NCBI RefSeq assembly: GCF_023065955.2
Contig: NW_026623056.1
Coordinates: 88,969,256 to 89,033,255, forward strand
Direction: 5' to 3'
Origin: Ursus arctos
Taxonomy: Eukaryota; Chordata; Mammalia; Carnivora; Ursidae
Length of the DNA stretch: 64,000 bases
Within the stretch, counting starts at the first letter, position 1; every line of letters starts with the position of its first letter. Shown here piece by piece: positions 41,071 to 53,139 of the stretch. The notes below the pieces were generated by a model, which did no database searches, was not told the origin of the DNA, and was given only the letters and a program-made list of their open reading frames with translations. The translations under genes and the position numbers were made by a program.

Positions 41071-42744
41071 AAAAGCTCCTAACTGTACAAGACAATAAAA
41101 GGGAGGTGCCAAGCAAGTGACTCAAAGATCACTGACACATTACAGTAACCAACGGTGGCCGGCGACTTCAGGAAAACACCACTTTCTTTAGAGTAAATGC
41201 AACAGGATAGGAAACACAGAGCTCTCTGAGCCTCCACTGAAGTCCCAAAGGCTCCAAGTGACCCAGATCCCAGGGACCCCCAGATCCTCCAGAGGGGCTG
41301 CCTAGAAAGAAGGTACAGCCGGGGGTGTTGGGGCAGCATTGGCCATGGTGGGGTGGAAGGAGGAGAGGGAGCAGGAGGTGGAGAGGGGAGTGTGTCTGTG
41401 GTGAGAACCCCTGGGTGTGGTGTATACCCTCTTACCCCAGGGCCCATAAAGGGAGGTGCCCCCTGGGAGCTGATGTCCCTAGGGGTCAGCTCAGGAAGCC
41501 ACATGCACTTTGCCTGGGAGGGCCCATGGGGCTCCTGGAATAGTAGGGAGGACCGTGGAGGAGAGGGCCCCCACTCAGGGTGGCCATCAGGGGGTGGACA
41601 AAGGCGACCACGCCACCAGGTGAACTCATGTACTCCCTGCTCCCCTCTCTCCTTCTCTGGGCTCATCCTAAGACCCTCCTCCAGCCCGAGGCAGAACTCA
41701 GGTGCTGCAAACAGTGGGATGAGCGATGCCTTTAACCCAGTTTAAAGTACCGGTGTTTGGGGGAAACTAGAAACAGATTTTACTTTTCTTCTCTTTTTTG
41801 GGGGGTGAGGGTCTGAGAAATAGCACTTAACACAAGGTCATGCACCCAACAGTCTGTTAAGTTCCTGCAGATGCAACTGCTTGTCTTGCAAGAAATAACA
41901 GCAAACAGGTCTTCCCCTCCTATTTTCTCCATCACTCTTTGACTTTCTAACCGCAGAAACACAAGTCAGGACCTTGGGAACTGTTCATCTATTCAGAACT
42001 CATGGAATAAAATGAAATTCTTTATTTCATCTCAAGTCCTGAGGCATGATTGATAGATGTGGAAATAATGTTGGTGAGGTGGCCAGGCTGATTTGGGCTC
42101 CTGGGGGGTACTTGAGAAGGAAGGAAGACAGGAGTTTGGACAGAATAAAGGATGTTGCCTTCTGAATATTTAATTAAAAGTAAACCTGCCTAAAACGAAG
42201 ACATTTCTACTTTTTGAACTGCAAAGTTATCTCTGGAAATAGCCAAAGGAATAAGTAATTTATAGAGTGGCACGGACAATTATGGACAAGTTGGAAAGTA
42301 TATATAGAAAACATGATTAATTAAAATAGTAATTTAGTTCCAATGACCTGTCGTCAGGTCTGATGGGATTTTCTAATATTCAGAAATTCAGCTGTGAAGC
42401 TATGGAATTTGGAGCGCGGTTTCGGTGAGGAGGAGCAGAAGGTCCCAGGGCTAGGCCAGCCTAGCCTTGGCGGAGGGCACATGGTGGAGAAATCCGAGCT
42501 CCTCCTTTGCTTCTGATAGATGTGACACTCAGGAATGTGCCAGAGTGAGGGTGCCAGAAGCTTAGGGGAAATTCCATCACCCCACACCTTTCTGTATGAC
42601 TTTTATTTTTATTTTTGTCCATGCTTGCCCCAAACTGAGTCTTACTGTTTAAGTGTTGTATTGTAGCTAACAGCAGCCTTCACTTACTGATCTAATGCTT
42701 TTAGTCACAGTATATTTGCTATGTTGATGGAACAAATGTTACTT

Positions 42745-43036
42745 TTTCTTTATGGTAATATTTTTTTTATTATATTATGTTAGTCACCATACAGTACATC
42801 TCTGGTTTTTGATGTAAAGTTCGATGATTCATTAGTTGCATATAACACCCAGTGCTCCATGTAATACGTGCCCTCCTTACTACCCATCACCGGTCTATCC
42901 CATTCCCCCACCCTCCTCCCCTCTGAGGCCCTCAGTTTGTTTCTCAGAGTCCGTAGTCTCTCATGTTTCATTCCCCCTTCTGATTACCCCCCCTTTCTTT
43001 ATCCCTTTCTTCCCCTACCGGTCTTCCCACTTCTTA
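42745..43036 (-). mobile_element. 5'-truncated L1 insertion with perfect 16-bp target-site duplication
   Basis: 292 bp of L1 3' UTR in reverse (GTTAGTCACCATACAGTACA, AACACCCAGTGCTCCATG, CCATCACCGGTCTATCCC). The flanks GGAACAAATGTTACTT are identical at 42729-42744 and 43037-43052. It ends before ORF2, so it cannot code. Confidence 0.96.
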
Positions 43037-43401
43037 GGAACAAATGTTACTTAAAAAGTAAATGTGTGATTACCATTTATAGAAACCTGGATATGTAACT
43101 TACATATACAATTTTATATGCGATTTATATTTACTTGTAAAAATTTTAAAAGTTATTTATATTCATTTATGTCATTTATAATTAATACAATCTATACATT
43201 CAGGTCACAGCCAAACCAAATTCTGTATTTGCCTGTAATTCTATATGATTTGCTTCTAGCGTTTAAGCACCCATACATGCTTTATTTTTCCTTATATTAA
43301 GAAAGAAATACTCTACACAGGAACATTGATAGACTCATTCATTTTGGCAAGAATGAATAAAATATATATATATATTTGGCATGTATACGTATAGAAATAT
43401 A

Positions 43402-43445
43402 TATGTATGTATAGATATATATCTATATATATCTATACATACATA
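43402..43445. repeat. AT-rich perfect palindrome (20-bp arms, 4-bp loop)
   Basis: The left arm TATGTATGTATAGATATATA (43402-43421) is exactly the reverse complement of 43426-43445, with the spacer TCTA. It sits inside a TA/TATG microsatellite (about 43360-43470), and ATATTTGGCAT flanks it on both sides (near 43372 and 43467). Confidence 0.95.
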
Positions 43446-44923
43446 TATATGCATAGATATGTATATATTTGGCATACAAGGTATGAAAGGAATTGGGTTT
43501 GACCCAAAGAAGGTCAGAGGCTAGACATGAGGTTTGAGATGAGCGTGAGGCTTTTATTACATTTGTTTGGGATTCTCAAATTCTGGTACCTCTGCTGATA
43601 AATGAGTTACACGAGAATGACAGGGGGCCTCAGACCCAATAAAACACTTTTAATGGCTTGCTTTGATATGAGACAATATTCTATGCAGAGGACTTAACAA
43701 ATTAAGATATTAAATATTTTAAGATATTAAACATTAATATTTAATATAATATATAATAATTAAGATATTAAATATTAAGTTATTAAATATTTTCATGTCA
43801 AAGAAAATCCTTAAAATTTTACTCTTATTTTAAAGAAATGACTTATTTTGCCTCTTGATCATCTTCGCGTGTTCACTGGCTAGAATGTACAGATGAGTTC
43901 TTTGCATTTTTTTCACCAAAATAAACAGGTTATGAATCTGTTCACACAAAGAACTTGGTACACTGTCTTGTGCAGAGTAGAGTGGGTCAGTAAGTGTGCA
44001 TTGCTTGTCGGGTTGGCCTCTCCAGAACTCTCTCCCAGAGGCTCCTAAGCGGGGTCCACGAGTGTGCTCCAAGTTGTTTACGAGTGTGTAAGAAAGAGGG
44101 CATTGTGCATTTTGGGAGCGAATTCTTTGAAGAGAGAGAATGGTTGTAGTTGTCTCTGGGGATGGAGGTCTGAACGGTGAGGAGGGCCACATTCCTGAGC
44201 AATGGCGGCTGGCAGACCGATAGTTTGGGGGAGGGGGAGGGGCACCGAGAGTTGTCTGTCAGGTGAGGCTGGCGTCCCGCTCTCTGTGTGAGTGGAAAGG
44301 AGAAATCCGAGGGAGGACAGTGTTCTTTTACCGTGTTGCTCTTTGTGAGCTGGGAGATGGGAGACACAGCCACTGGCTTCCCCTGGTGTTTTCCCTGTCC
44401 TTTCCCCTTTCACTCATCTCCAAGTGGGCTTTCCAATCTCCTGTATTATTTCTGAAGCCACTTTTGTTCAGTGCGACTCACGTGCCCATTTTCATAACTG
44501 TGAGGAAGGCGCTTTTTTAGTTGGGTGTACTTGGTATTTGAGTTTTGTAATGAATTGGTCTTTTCTCTCTTTCCTTCTTAGTCTTCTCCCAATCCCCCCT
44601 TTTCCTCATAACCCGTTCTTATTTGTTTTTTGGCATTAAAGCTTAGCAGAGAATTTAAAAGCATGTCAAAGACCTCAAGTTAAAGCTGTGATGAGGGCAT
44701 CTCTATCCTTATCAGGTTGATTATGCCATGATTGAAACATTGGTGAGATTAAAATTTTAGAATTTAAACAATGACTGTTGATCCTTTATAATGAAGAGCT
44801 GTGACTTTATCATTTTCCTTGTTTAAATAGTAGCAAGATTATTTGTGTTGTATAGTTGGAGAAAGGATTTAATTTGTGTAAATATAAGCAAAACATAAAA
44901 AAGTAAACCTAGTCTAAAAGTAA

Positions 44924-45196
<273 letters not shown>

Positions 45197-45205
45197 TAAT
45201 TTGGG

Positions 45206-45418
45206 GGCACCTGGGTGGCTCGGTCTGTTGAACATCCAACTCTTGATTTTGGCTCAGGTCATCATCTCAGGGTCATGAAAGCGAGCCCCCTGTCCCGCTC
45301 CACTCTCAATGGGGAGTCTGCTTGAGATTCTCTCTCCCACTCCCTCTGCGTCTCTCACCCCCCCAACTCTCTTTCTCTCTCTCTCTCAAAATAAAATAAA
45401 TAAATCTTAAAAAAAAAA
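45206..45418 (+). repeat. Carnivore SINE
   Basis: Sense copy with head gggggcacctgggtggctcg. It ends in about ten A residues. A second SINE follows 8 bases later. Confidence 0.95.
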
Positions 45419-45426
45419 GTACAGGT

Positions 45427-45620
45427 GGGGCGCCTGGGGGGCTCAGTCGTTAGGTGTCTGCCTTCGGCTCAGGGCGTGATCCCGGTGTTATGGGGTCGAG
45501 CCCCGCATCAGGCTCCTCCCCTGGAAGCCTGCTTCTTCCTCTCCCACTCCCCCTGCTTGTGTTCCCTCTCTCGCTGGCTGTCTCTCTCTGTCGAATAAAT
45601 AAATAAAAATCTTTTTTTTA
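45427..45620 (+). repeat. Carnivore SINE inserted at the tail of the preceding SINE
   Basis: Sense copy of the GCTCAGGGCGTGATCCCGG subtype. The duplication AAAAAAGTACAGGT occurs before it (45413-45426) and after it (45621-45634), so it integrated in the poly-A end and right flank of the 45206 copy. Confidence 0.95.
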
Positions 45621-46683
45621 AAAAAAGTACAGGTTAATTTGGAGGCAGCATTTGCACTTGTTGATAGTTTTCAGGACATGATCTATTTCTACCAGTACCT
45701 GGATGGTAGATCCATTGTGAGTCATCAGTATATAAGATTCACAAAATGATAGAAATAATGAAATGGTGATTTGGAAGTTCTTGGGATTGTTTCAGGTCCC
45801 TTATTTTATTTTGAAGGATTGAGGTCACTTGTTCAAACAAAGTATATATTTAGTTGGAAAGGAATTCTGATCAGCCTCGTGATGTCACATCCATGAATCC
45901 AGGCAGACACAGGGTCCGGCTTTCACTTTGATAAAGAATGATTTTCAGAAGTCAGTTCTTAATACAGATACAAGATAAATTTGTGGAAATGGATCTAGAT
46001 AATTTAAAAACTGTTCTGGAACATTTTGATTACAACAGCAATTTTATTTTATACATTTAATAGTTCCTGTCACCAGACAATCACTTTTCCCCCCAGGGTT
46101 TACAGTTCTGCTTAGTAAATCAAATTGTTGAGGAGAAGCATTTAAAGACTCCAAGGACTTCAGAGCGTGAGAGCTGGAGCTTATCTTAAGGGTCATGGAC
46201 GCTTCTAGGTCATCCTTCAGAGGCAGCAGTCAGGGCTCTGGAGGGCAGAGGGAAGTGAGCAGGGTTGTGTTGCTTCTGAAGGCTGCAGCCAGCTGTGGGA
46301 CTCTTAACTCACCTCGTCCCTTCTTGCACACACCTGCTGGTTCTTTAGGTTAGCTCCTCTTTATTATTATGTTTCTCATCTAAAGCAGGTATGGTCCCAT
46401 TAAAGCCCGAAGGCCAATGCCCGTCGTGACCTGTTTTAGTACATAAAATTTTACTGGAACACATCCACACTAAGTCACTCACCTGTCACCTATGGCTGAT
46501 TTTGCACAACGGCAGAGTTGTTGGAACAGACACCATATGACCTATAAAGCCGGAAGTATTTACTAACCGCCGGTGCACAGAAAAGCTTTCGGGCCTGTCC
46601 CTGATTTGAAGCACCAAGTGTTGGGTTATTGGAGGTTTGTATTAATTTCAAAGGACCGATGTAACGAAGCACCACACACATGG

Positions 46684-47041
46684 TGGCTGTTGTGGGCTGT
46701 CTGTTTGTGTCCCCCGAAAATCCATACGTGGAAGCCCTAACCTCCATGGTGCTCGTATTTGGAGATGGGGCCTTTGGGAATTGGTCAGCTTAGATGAGGT
46801 CGTGACTGTGGGGCCTTCCTGATGGGAACAGTGCCCTTAGAGGAAGGGATCCCTCTGTCTTCACCAGGCGAGCACACAGCCCGAAGGCAGCTGCCTGTCC
46901 TCCCCGGAACCCAGCTATACGGGCACCTGGTCTCGGACCTCCAGCCTCCAGAGCTGTGAGACGGTACATTTCTGTCGTTTAAGCCCCCCTCCCCCGCCCA
47001 GTCTGTGGCATTTTGTTAGGTGACCCAAGTTGACTAATTCA
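46684..47041 (+). repeat. MLT1-type LTR nested in another MLT1-type LTR
   Basis: It begins TGTTGTGGGCTGTCTG and runs GTATTTGGAGATGGGGCCTT, GGAACAGTGCCCTTAGAGGA, CCTCCAGAGCTGTGAGA and TCGTTTAAGCCCC to a GACTAATTCA end. A 5-bp flank GTGGC on the left and GTGCC on the right fits the 5-bp duplication of ERVL-class elements with one change. Confidence 0.8.
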
Positions 47042-47321
47042 GTGCCTTAAAATAACAGAAATGTACCCTCGCAGTTCTCAGGGCCAGAAGGCCAACAGCA
47101 AGGTGTCCGTCAGGTTGGTTTCTTCTGGAGGCTCCAGGGAAAATCTGTTCCATGCCTTTTCCGAGCTTCTGCTGCTTGGCAACAGCCTTTGGTGCTCCCT
47201 GGCTTGCAGATGTGTCTCCCATCCCTGCCGCCATCTCTCCTTGTGTTCTCCTTGTCTCCCTTTCTGTCTTCACTTGGCCTTATTATAAGGACAACAGTCA
47301 CTGAAATAGGGTTCACCCCAG

Positions 47322-47519
47322 GAGTGCCGGTTAAGCGTGTGCCTTCGGCTCAGGTCATGATCTCAGGGTCCTGGCATCCAGTCCCTTGTCGAGCTTCCGT
47401 GCTCAGTGGGGAGTCTGCTTCTCCCTCTCCCTCTGCCCCTCTGCCTGCTTGTGCTTTTTTCCCTCTTTCACTCTCTCAAATAAATAAATAAATAAAATCT
47501 TAAAAAAAAAAAAAAAAAA
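47322..47519 (+). repeat. Carnivore SINE inside the MLT1 LTR
   Basis: Sense copy lacking the first bases of the head (it starts near AGTGCCGGTTAAGCGTGTGC). The tail is AAATAAATAAATAAATAAAA plus an A run. Flanked by AATAGGGTTCACC and AATAGGGCTCACC. Confidence 0.93.
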
Positions 47520-48059
47520 GAATAGGGCTCACCACACTCCAGTATGGTCTCATTTTAACTAATTATATCTGTAAATATCCTATTTCCAAATAAGGTTGCT
47601 TTCTGAGATTCTGGGTGGACTTGGATTTGTGGGGAACCCTATTCAGCCCAGCACAGGGTTGTATGGATTCACATGACTGTGTTAGCATTCTTCAGAGGCT
47701 TAGCTCAATCCACTGCTGGGAGGTTGGGGGGGGGGTTGTTTTCAAACTGTCTGAATGTGGCAAGCACTTATTTAAGAGAACCCAAGGCTCCTGTGGGTTT
47801 AAGCTGGGGCTTCCCGGGGTGCAGAGGGGATTTCCTGTGTGAGGAAGGGTCCTCATCTCCACTTCCCACTCCTCCCTTCCCCTTCCACTTCCCCTCCCCA
47901 CCTCTTGACCTCCCTCCACCATGACCCATATTTCTAAGAATTGAGGCTCTTGTTGGATGAGGAAGGGAATAGTGGTGGTGGGCAATTTTGATTTTACTTT
48001 TAAAATTTTCTTAATAATTAAAAAATTAATAATGTGCATGCTGAAAAAATTAAAATGGC

Positions 48060-49000
48060 TCAAAAATTATCTCCAGTAAAAATTACTCTGTCTTTCACTC
48101 AAGCCCTGTGACTCTAGTTTCTTACCCCCAGGGGACTGGCTTCACAGACCTGTCACCCAGACCCCATGCTCGAGAGCTCTCTGCTTGGTTCGAAGCCCTA
48201 GTGTCTTGAAATCCACAACAGTTTTGACACAGGGATCCCATGTTTCATTTTTGCATGGGGACCCCCACAAATGATGTAGTCAGTCCTGCTTTGACTGACC
48301 AATGTTGGCAATTTCTTGTTTGACCTTCTAGAAATTTTATATGTATATTTATAATGTATATTATATATGTTTTATAGATACCTATAATATCTATAATACA
48401 GTAGACATTGGATAGATATATATCGTATATCACTTAAAAATGGGAGCATGCTATACACGTTTGGTTTTTGTCAGTTAATAACCAGATCTCAGAGATCATT
48501 GCATAGCTGCCCATACTCCTTATTTTAACAGCCGCAAAATGTTCCATTGTATGTGGCGTAATTATGGATACAGTCCTCTAATGGGGAACATTCAGGAAAC
48601 ATTCAGCATGCAAACCATGCTGCCGGAAATCTCTTTATATACCCGGATCCTTGTATTCGGTGTGACTATATGTACGTAGGATCAAATCTGGAAGATGTGC
48701 TGAGTTAAAGCAGGTATGCACTTTGCGTTTCAGAAGGTATTGGCACATGGCCCTGTGACGCACTTGTGCCCACGTTCGTTTCCACCAGCCGAGCTGAGAG
48801 CGGTCAGTTCCCTGTGGCTTTGACGACAGTCTTTATTCAGACTTTTGGATCTTTGCCAATCTATTAGATGAAAACTATATTCTCATTATATTCTCATGCT
48901 TTGACTTGCATTTCTGTCTACGTGAGTGAGGCTGAGCATCTTTTCCTGTGTTTATGAGCTATCTTTTTTCCCCTATGATTTGCTGTTTTTTTCTTGAGTT
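48060..49000 (-). repeat. Old L1-like sequence (antisense)
   Basis: Degenerate pieces in the order of an antisense L1 3' region (AAAATGTTCCATTGTATGTG, CCTCTAATGGGGAACATTC, ACATGGCCCTGTGACG, TTTGACTTGCATTTCTGTCT, GAGCATCTTTTCCTGTGTTT). Edges are uncertain. Confidence 0.5.
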
Positions 49001-49683
49001 ACAGGTAATATTTATTGGTTTGTAAGAGTCCTCGCTTGTGAAGGAAAGTAGCCCTTTTACGACCATAGATTTTGCAGATTTTTTCCCCACATTTTTTGTC
49101 TTTTGGGTTTTTAAAGTGATATTTTTTTGGAATGCAGAACTTAAAACAGTTTTTTTTTATGAAGACAAATTCATTAATCTTTTTTCTTTATGGCTCCCGA
49201 TCCTGAGCCTTACTTACGAAAGCTTTCTGCACTCTGAAATTATCAAAAGAATAATTTCATTTTTTCTTCTGGTACTTTTCCAGTGAAAATAGTATTTTAA
49301 ATCTCTTACTTTTGTTTATTTTAAATTAAGGTTAGTTATAGTGGAGAAAATATTGAAGTATGTAGCTTTTAACCTATGTTAACTCTTAGGGTAAAAATTC
49401 TGCAGTGATTTCTTGCTCTGACAAGAAAACCTCAAAGGCATTTCTTATCCCATTTTGCTGTGACCTAGTGATTTTTTTCATTTTAGTTGTGGAAGAAAAA
49501 GAAAAGTTTTCCCCTTTCCTAAGAAAAATACTTATACTTTTAAAGAAGATTATTTTGTAATATTTGGATAAATATTTGTAGTATTTCAGTATACATTATT
49601 TTATAATAGAATATTTTGAATATTATTTTGTAATATTTCCCTATTACAAGTATGGATCTAATGAGATGAGCCTACAAATTATT

Positions 49684-49892
49684 ATTATTATTTTAATTTT
49701 ATTTATTTGTTTTAGAGAGAGAGTATGTGTGTGTGACAGCAGGGGGAGGGGTCGAGGGAGAGGGAGAGAATCTCAAGCCAACTCTCTGCTGAGCTCAGAG
49801 CCTAATGTGGGCCTCAGTCCCAGGACCCTGAGATCATGACCTAAGCCGAAATCAAGAGTTGGACTCTTAACTGACTAGCCACCCAGGTGCCC
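49684..49892 (-). repeat. Carnivore SINE with target-site duplication
   Basis: Reverse copy with an ATT-rich tail and a TGTGTGTG variant inside. Flanked by GAGCCTACAAATTATT (49668-49683) and GAGCCTATAAATTATT (49893-49908), one mismatch in 16. Confidence 0.95.
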
Positions 49893-51078
49893 TGAGCCTA
49901 TAAATTATTTTATGTTTAACCGTTAATATTAATTCTTTTCATTTCTGCCTTCAGAGAGGTATTAGTAGTATCTTATGATCAGCTTTGCTAAATTTGCTTT
50001 TCTGCAGTCTGTGGACACTCTTAACAAAAGTGCATTGATGAGGCAGAGGGCTTTGTTTCTAGAAAGTAGCTAAAAATGATTATTTGTATTGTAGGTTCAG
50101 ATTTTAAAAGGAGACTTAAGGGTTCCCAAGGCTATGTCAGGTTTAAAATGGTGTGAATCTGGATGGTCAGTCAGTGTGTCTTTCCACAAGATCGAAATGC
50201 CTACTGTAAGAATAATTATTCTTTATGTTGAATCACTGGTTTCGTCTTGAATGGTCACCCCTACTCTATGCCTGATGATGGTGGCAGGTAGCGGGAACCC
50301 TACAGTCTGAGCAGTGGATTTCTGGCACCATGGCAGTAAGGGGACTGGATGTCGACGTTAGTTCTAGGTACCATCCTGTGTCTGCCAATGTGAACTCCCG
50401 CTGCTCTATCTGTGCAGAACAGATGAAGATATTATCCTGAGGGCATGGCAGACAACCGTTAGCTAGAGAAAGGAGACACCCGATGGCCAGGTTACCCACC
50501 TGGCAGAGAAATACTAACTGGAAGTACAGACATGTCTGTCAATGCCAAGTTGGAGTCTGTGCGTCTTAGCCCAGGTAAGGGCTGGGTGCCTGCCTGGGCC
50601 TGAACACAACCGAAGGGGACATTGGCCATTTAGCACAGGCAAGCATCCTCAGGGCTGCGAGGGAGGCAGGGTCCAAGCCCAGTTAGGGTGGGGGCAGGGC
50701 GCTCTCAGTGCATAGATGTTAGGACTGGACAAGCTATGTCACATCATTAAAAACTTATTATGAAATGTGTCATGTGATAAGAGCTTAAAGAGGAATTACA
50801 AAATGTACAACTACGTGCATGCCAAGCATTAAAAGAGCCTTAGCACTTAATCGCTGTTTCCCTATTTAGATGTGTTTTGTTTTTTTAGTACTTTAGATGG
50901 TTGGCCTTCATTCCACCCCACAAACTAGACATTTGTAATTATTGTTTTTATAGTCAATACTTGTCGAGATTTAGATTTATACACATATTTATTAATATCT
51001 TATGATTTCTTACATTGTAGATAATACATCTAGAATCACTTTCCTTTGGTCTAATATAGACTAGAAACGTTTCTTTAA

Positions 51079-51264
51079 GGGGCACCTGGGTGGCTCAGTT
51101 GGTGAAGCGTCTGCCTTTGGCTCAGGTCATGATCCCGGGGTCCTGGGATCCAGCCCCATGTTGGGCTCCCTGCTCAGTGGGGAGTCTGCTTCTCCCTCTC
51201 CCTCTGCCTGCCGCTCCCCCTGCTTGTTCACTCTCTCTCTGTCAAATAAAATCTTAAAAAAAAA
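51079..51264 (+). repeat. Carnivore SINE
   Basis: Sense copy: head ggggcacctgggtggctcag, tail tgtcaaataaaatcttaaaa. It is followed within 40 bp by another copy in the same orientation. Confidence 0.95.
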
Positions 51265-51303
51265 CAAACAACAAAACTACATGGCATTAAAAGTGATGAG
51301 TCT

Positions 51304-51511
51304 GGGGCATCTGGGTGGCTCATTTGGTTAAGCGTCTTCCTTCAGCTCAGGTCATGATCTCAGGGTCCTAGGATCAAGTGCCATGTCAGGCTCCCTGCTC
51401 AGGGAGGAGCCTGCTTCTGCCTCCCTCTGCAGCTCCCCTTGCTTGTGCTCTCTCTCTCATGCACGTGCTCTCTCTCTCTCACATAAATAATAAATAAAAA
51501 CCTTAAAAAAA
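51304..51511 (+). repeat. Carnivore SINE
   Basis: Sense copy with a diverged head, ggggcatctgggtggctcat, and tail ataataaataaaaaccttaa. It contains a duplicated CTCTCTCTC/GTGCTC part. Confidence 0.93.
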
Positions 51512-52306
51512 GTTTAAGTGAGTGTCTGTTGGTCTAAATTCTCTAAATTTTTGTTTAAAAATGACATTTTTCAGAAAAATGTTTATTTTACCCTCATATC
51601 TAAAAATAGTTTCACTGGAAAAAAAATAGTTTCACTGGGTCTAAAATTCTGGGTTGAGAGGTTGTTTTTTCTAAAGACGTTGAAATTATGATTTCACTTT
51701 CTTCTGACTTCTGTGTTGCTGTTAAGAAGCCAGCTGTCAGTCTGATTGTCATTCTTTCGTGGGGAAACTTTTTCCTTGCCCCGTCTGCCTGCCTCCTTCA
51801 CTCCCTGCCTTGCTGCCTCCTTTTATAAAACTCCCCACCTTAGACTCTAGACTTTATCCACTCCCGCCTTTACTCTCTGTGGCATCAAAGTGGCGTAAAG
51901 ATCTACTGGTTTTGTCGGAAACTCTGCCTTAAAATGTGCTTATTCTTAGAATCCCTGGTCTCACCCGGCAATGTCTTTCCTTTTCTAGCAGCTCAGCAAT
52001 GCCTCTATACTCCTTTTCTTAATCTGGCTTCTTCACAAAATTGTTTTTGAGATAGTGTTTCAGGGCATCTAATCGGCTATACTACCATAACTAGAAGCTG
52101 AAAAACCATTTCATACTCATTGTTTTCTGCATCTCTTTGTTAGTGTCAAAATAGAGTCAAAAATAATGACAAATTGTTGCTCAGTCCTCAGATGTTAGAA
52201 AAGCTATTTGGACCTAAAAAAAAAAAAGGAAAGAAAAAAAAGAAAGAAGCTATTTGGATCTAAACTGAAGCAAAAGACAATTCACTCAATGATAAGAAAA
52301 CCTCTC

Positions 52307-52508
52307 TTGGGGGCACCTGAGTGGCTCAGTCGGTTAAACGTCTGCCTCCATCTCAGGTCATGATCTCAGGGTCCTGGGATCGAGCCTCACATCGGGCTCC
52401 CTGCTCAGCAGGCTGTCTGCTTCTCCCTCTGGCCCCTCCCACCACTCCTCATGCTCTCTTTCTCTCGCTCTCTCTCTGAAATAAATAAATAAAATTAAAA
52501 AAAAAAAA
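52307..52508 (+). repeat. Carnivore SINE
   Basis: Sense copy: head gggggcacctgagtggctca, tail aataaataaataaaattaaa. AAGAAAACCT flanks it on both sides. Confidence 0.94.
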
Positions 52509-52677
52509 GAAAACCTTTTTGATTTGAAAGCTTCTAGAGATGGCCAACTAGAGAAGTTATAGATCTTTATGGAATTTTTGAAAAATACAATAAATGTACT
52601 TTATTATATTTCACCTACTCTCTACTACTACTAATGCATTTTATCATGTAATCTTTTTTTTTAAAAAGATTTATTTA

Positions 52678-52878
52678 GGGGCGCCTGGGTGGCTCAGTTG
52701 TTAAGTGTCTGCCTTCGGCTCAGGGCATGATCCCACAATCATGGGATCAAGCCCCGCATTGGGCTCCTCCACTGGGAGCCTGCTTCTTCCTCTCCCACTC
52801 TCCCTGCTTGTGTTCCCTCTCTCGCTGGCTGTCTCTCTCTCTCTCTCTCTCTGTCAAATAAATAAATAAATAAATCTT
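52678..52878 (+). repeat. Carnivore SINE inserted in the tail of a reverse SINE
   Basis: Sense copy: head ggggcgcctgggtggctcag, long CT tract, tail aaataaataaataaataaat. It lies inside the T/A tail of the opposite-strand SINE that resumes near 52921, so two SINEs face each other tail to tail. Confidence 0.94.
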
Positions 52879-52920
52879 TTTTTAAAAGATTTTTTTTTAA
52901 ATCTTTTTTTTAAAAGATTT

Positions 52921-53139
52921 TTTAAATCTTTTTTTAAAAAAGATTTATTTATTTATTTTAGAGAGAGAGAATGTACATGGGTGGGGGAAGTGGCAGAGCG
53001 AGAAGGAGAGAGAGAATCTCAAGCCGACTCCCCACTGAGCACGGAGCCTGTTGTGGGGCTCGATCCTATGACCCTGAGCCCATGATCTGAGCTGAAATCA
53101 AGAATCCGATGTTCAACTGACTGAGCCGCCCAGGCGCCC
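52921..53139 (-). repeat. Carnivore SINE, tail split by another SINE
   Basis: Reverse copy: tail aaaaaagatttatttatttatttt, head gactgagccgcccaggcgcc. Part of its tail (near 52653-52677) lies left of the 52678 insertion. Outer flanks ATCATGTAATC (about 52642) and GTCATGCAGTC (about 53144) look like a decayed duplication. Confidence 0.88.

Larger units (their letters stand above)
46637..47665 (-). repeat. MLT1-type LTR (antisense), split by a second LTR and a SINE
   Basis: The outer element reads antisense MLT1 (TTTGTATTAATTTCAAAGGA, then AAGCACCACACACATGGTGG). It is broken by an opposite-strand LTR at 46684-47041 and resumes with TTAAAATAACAGAAATGTAC, CTTATTATAAGGACAACAGT, a SINE (47322-47519), TATTTCCAAATAAGG and CCCTATTCAGCCCA. 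Confidence 0.8.
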
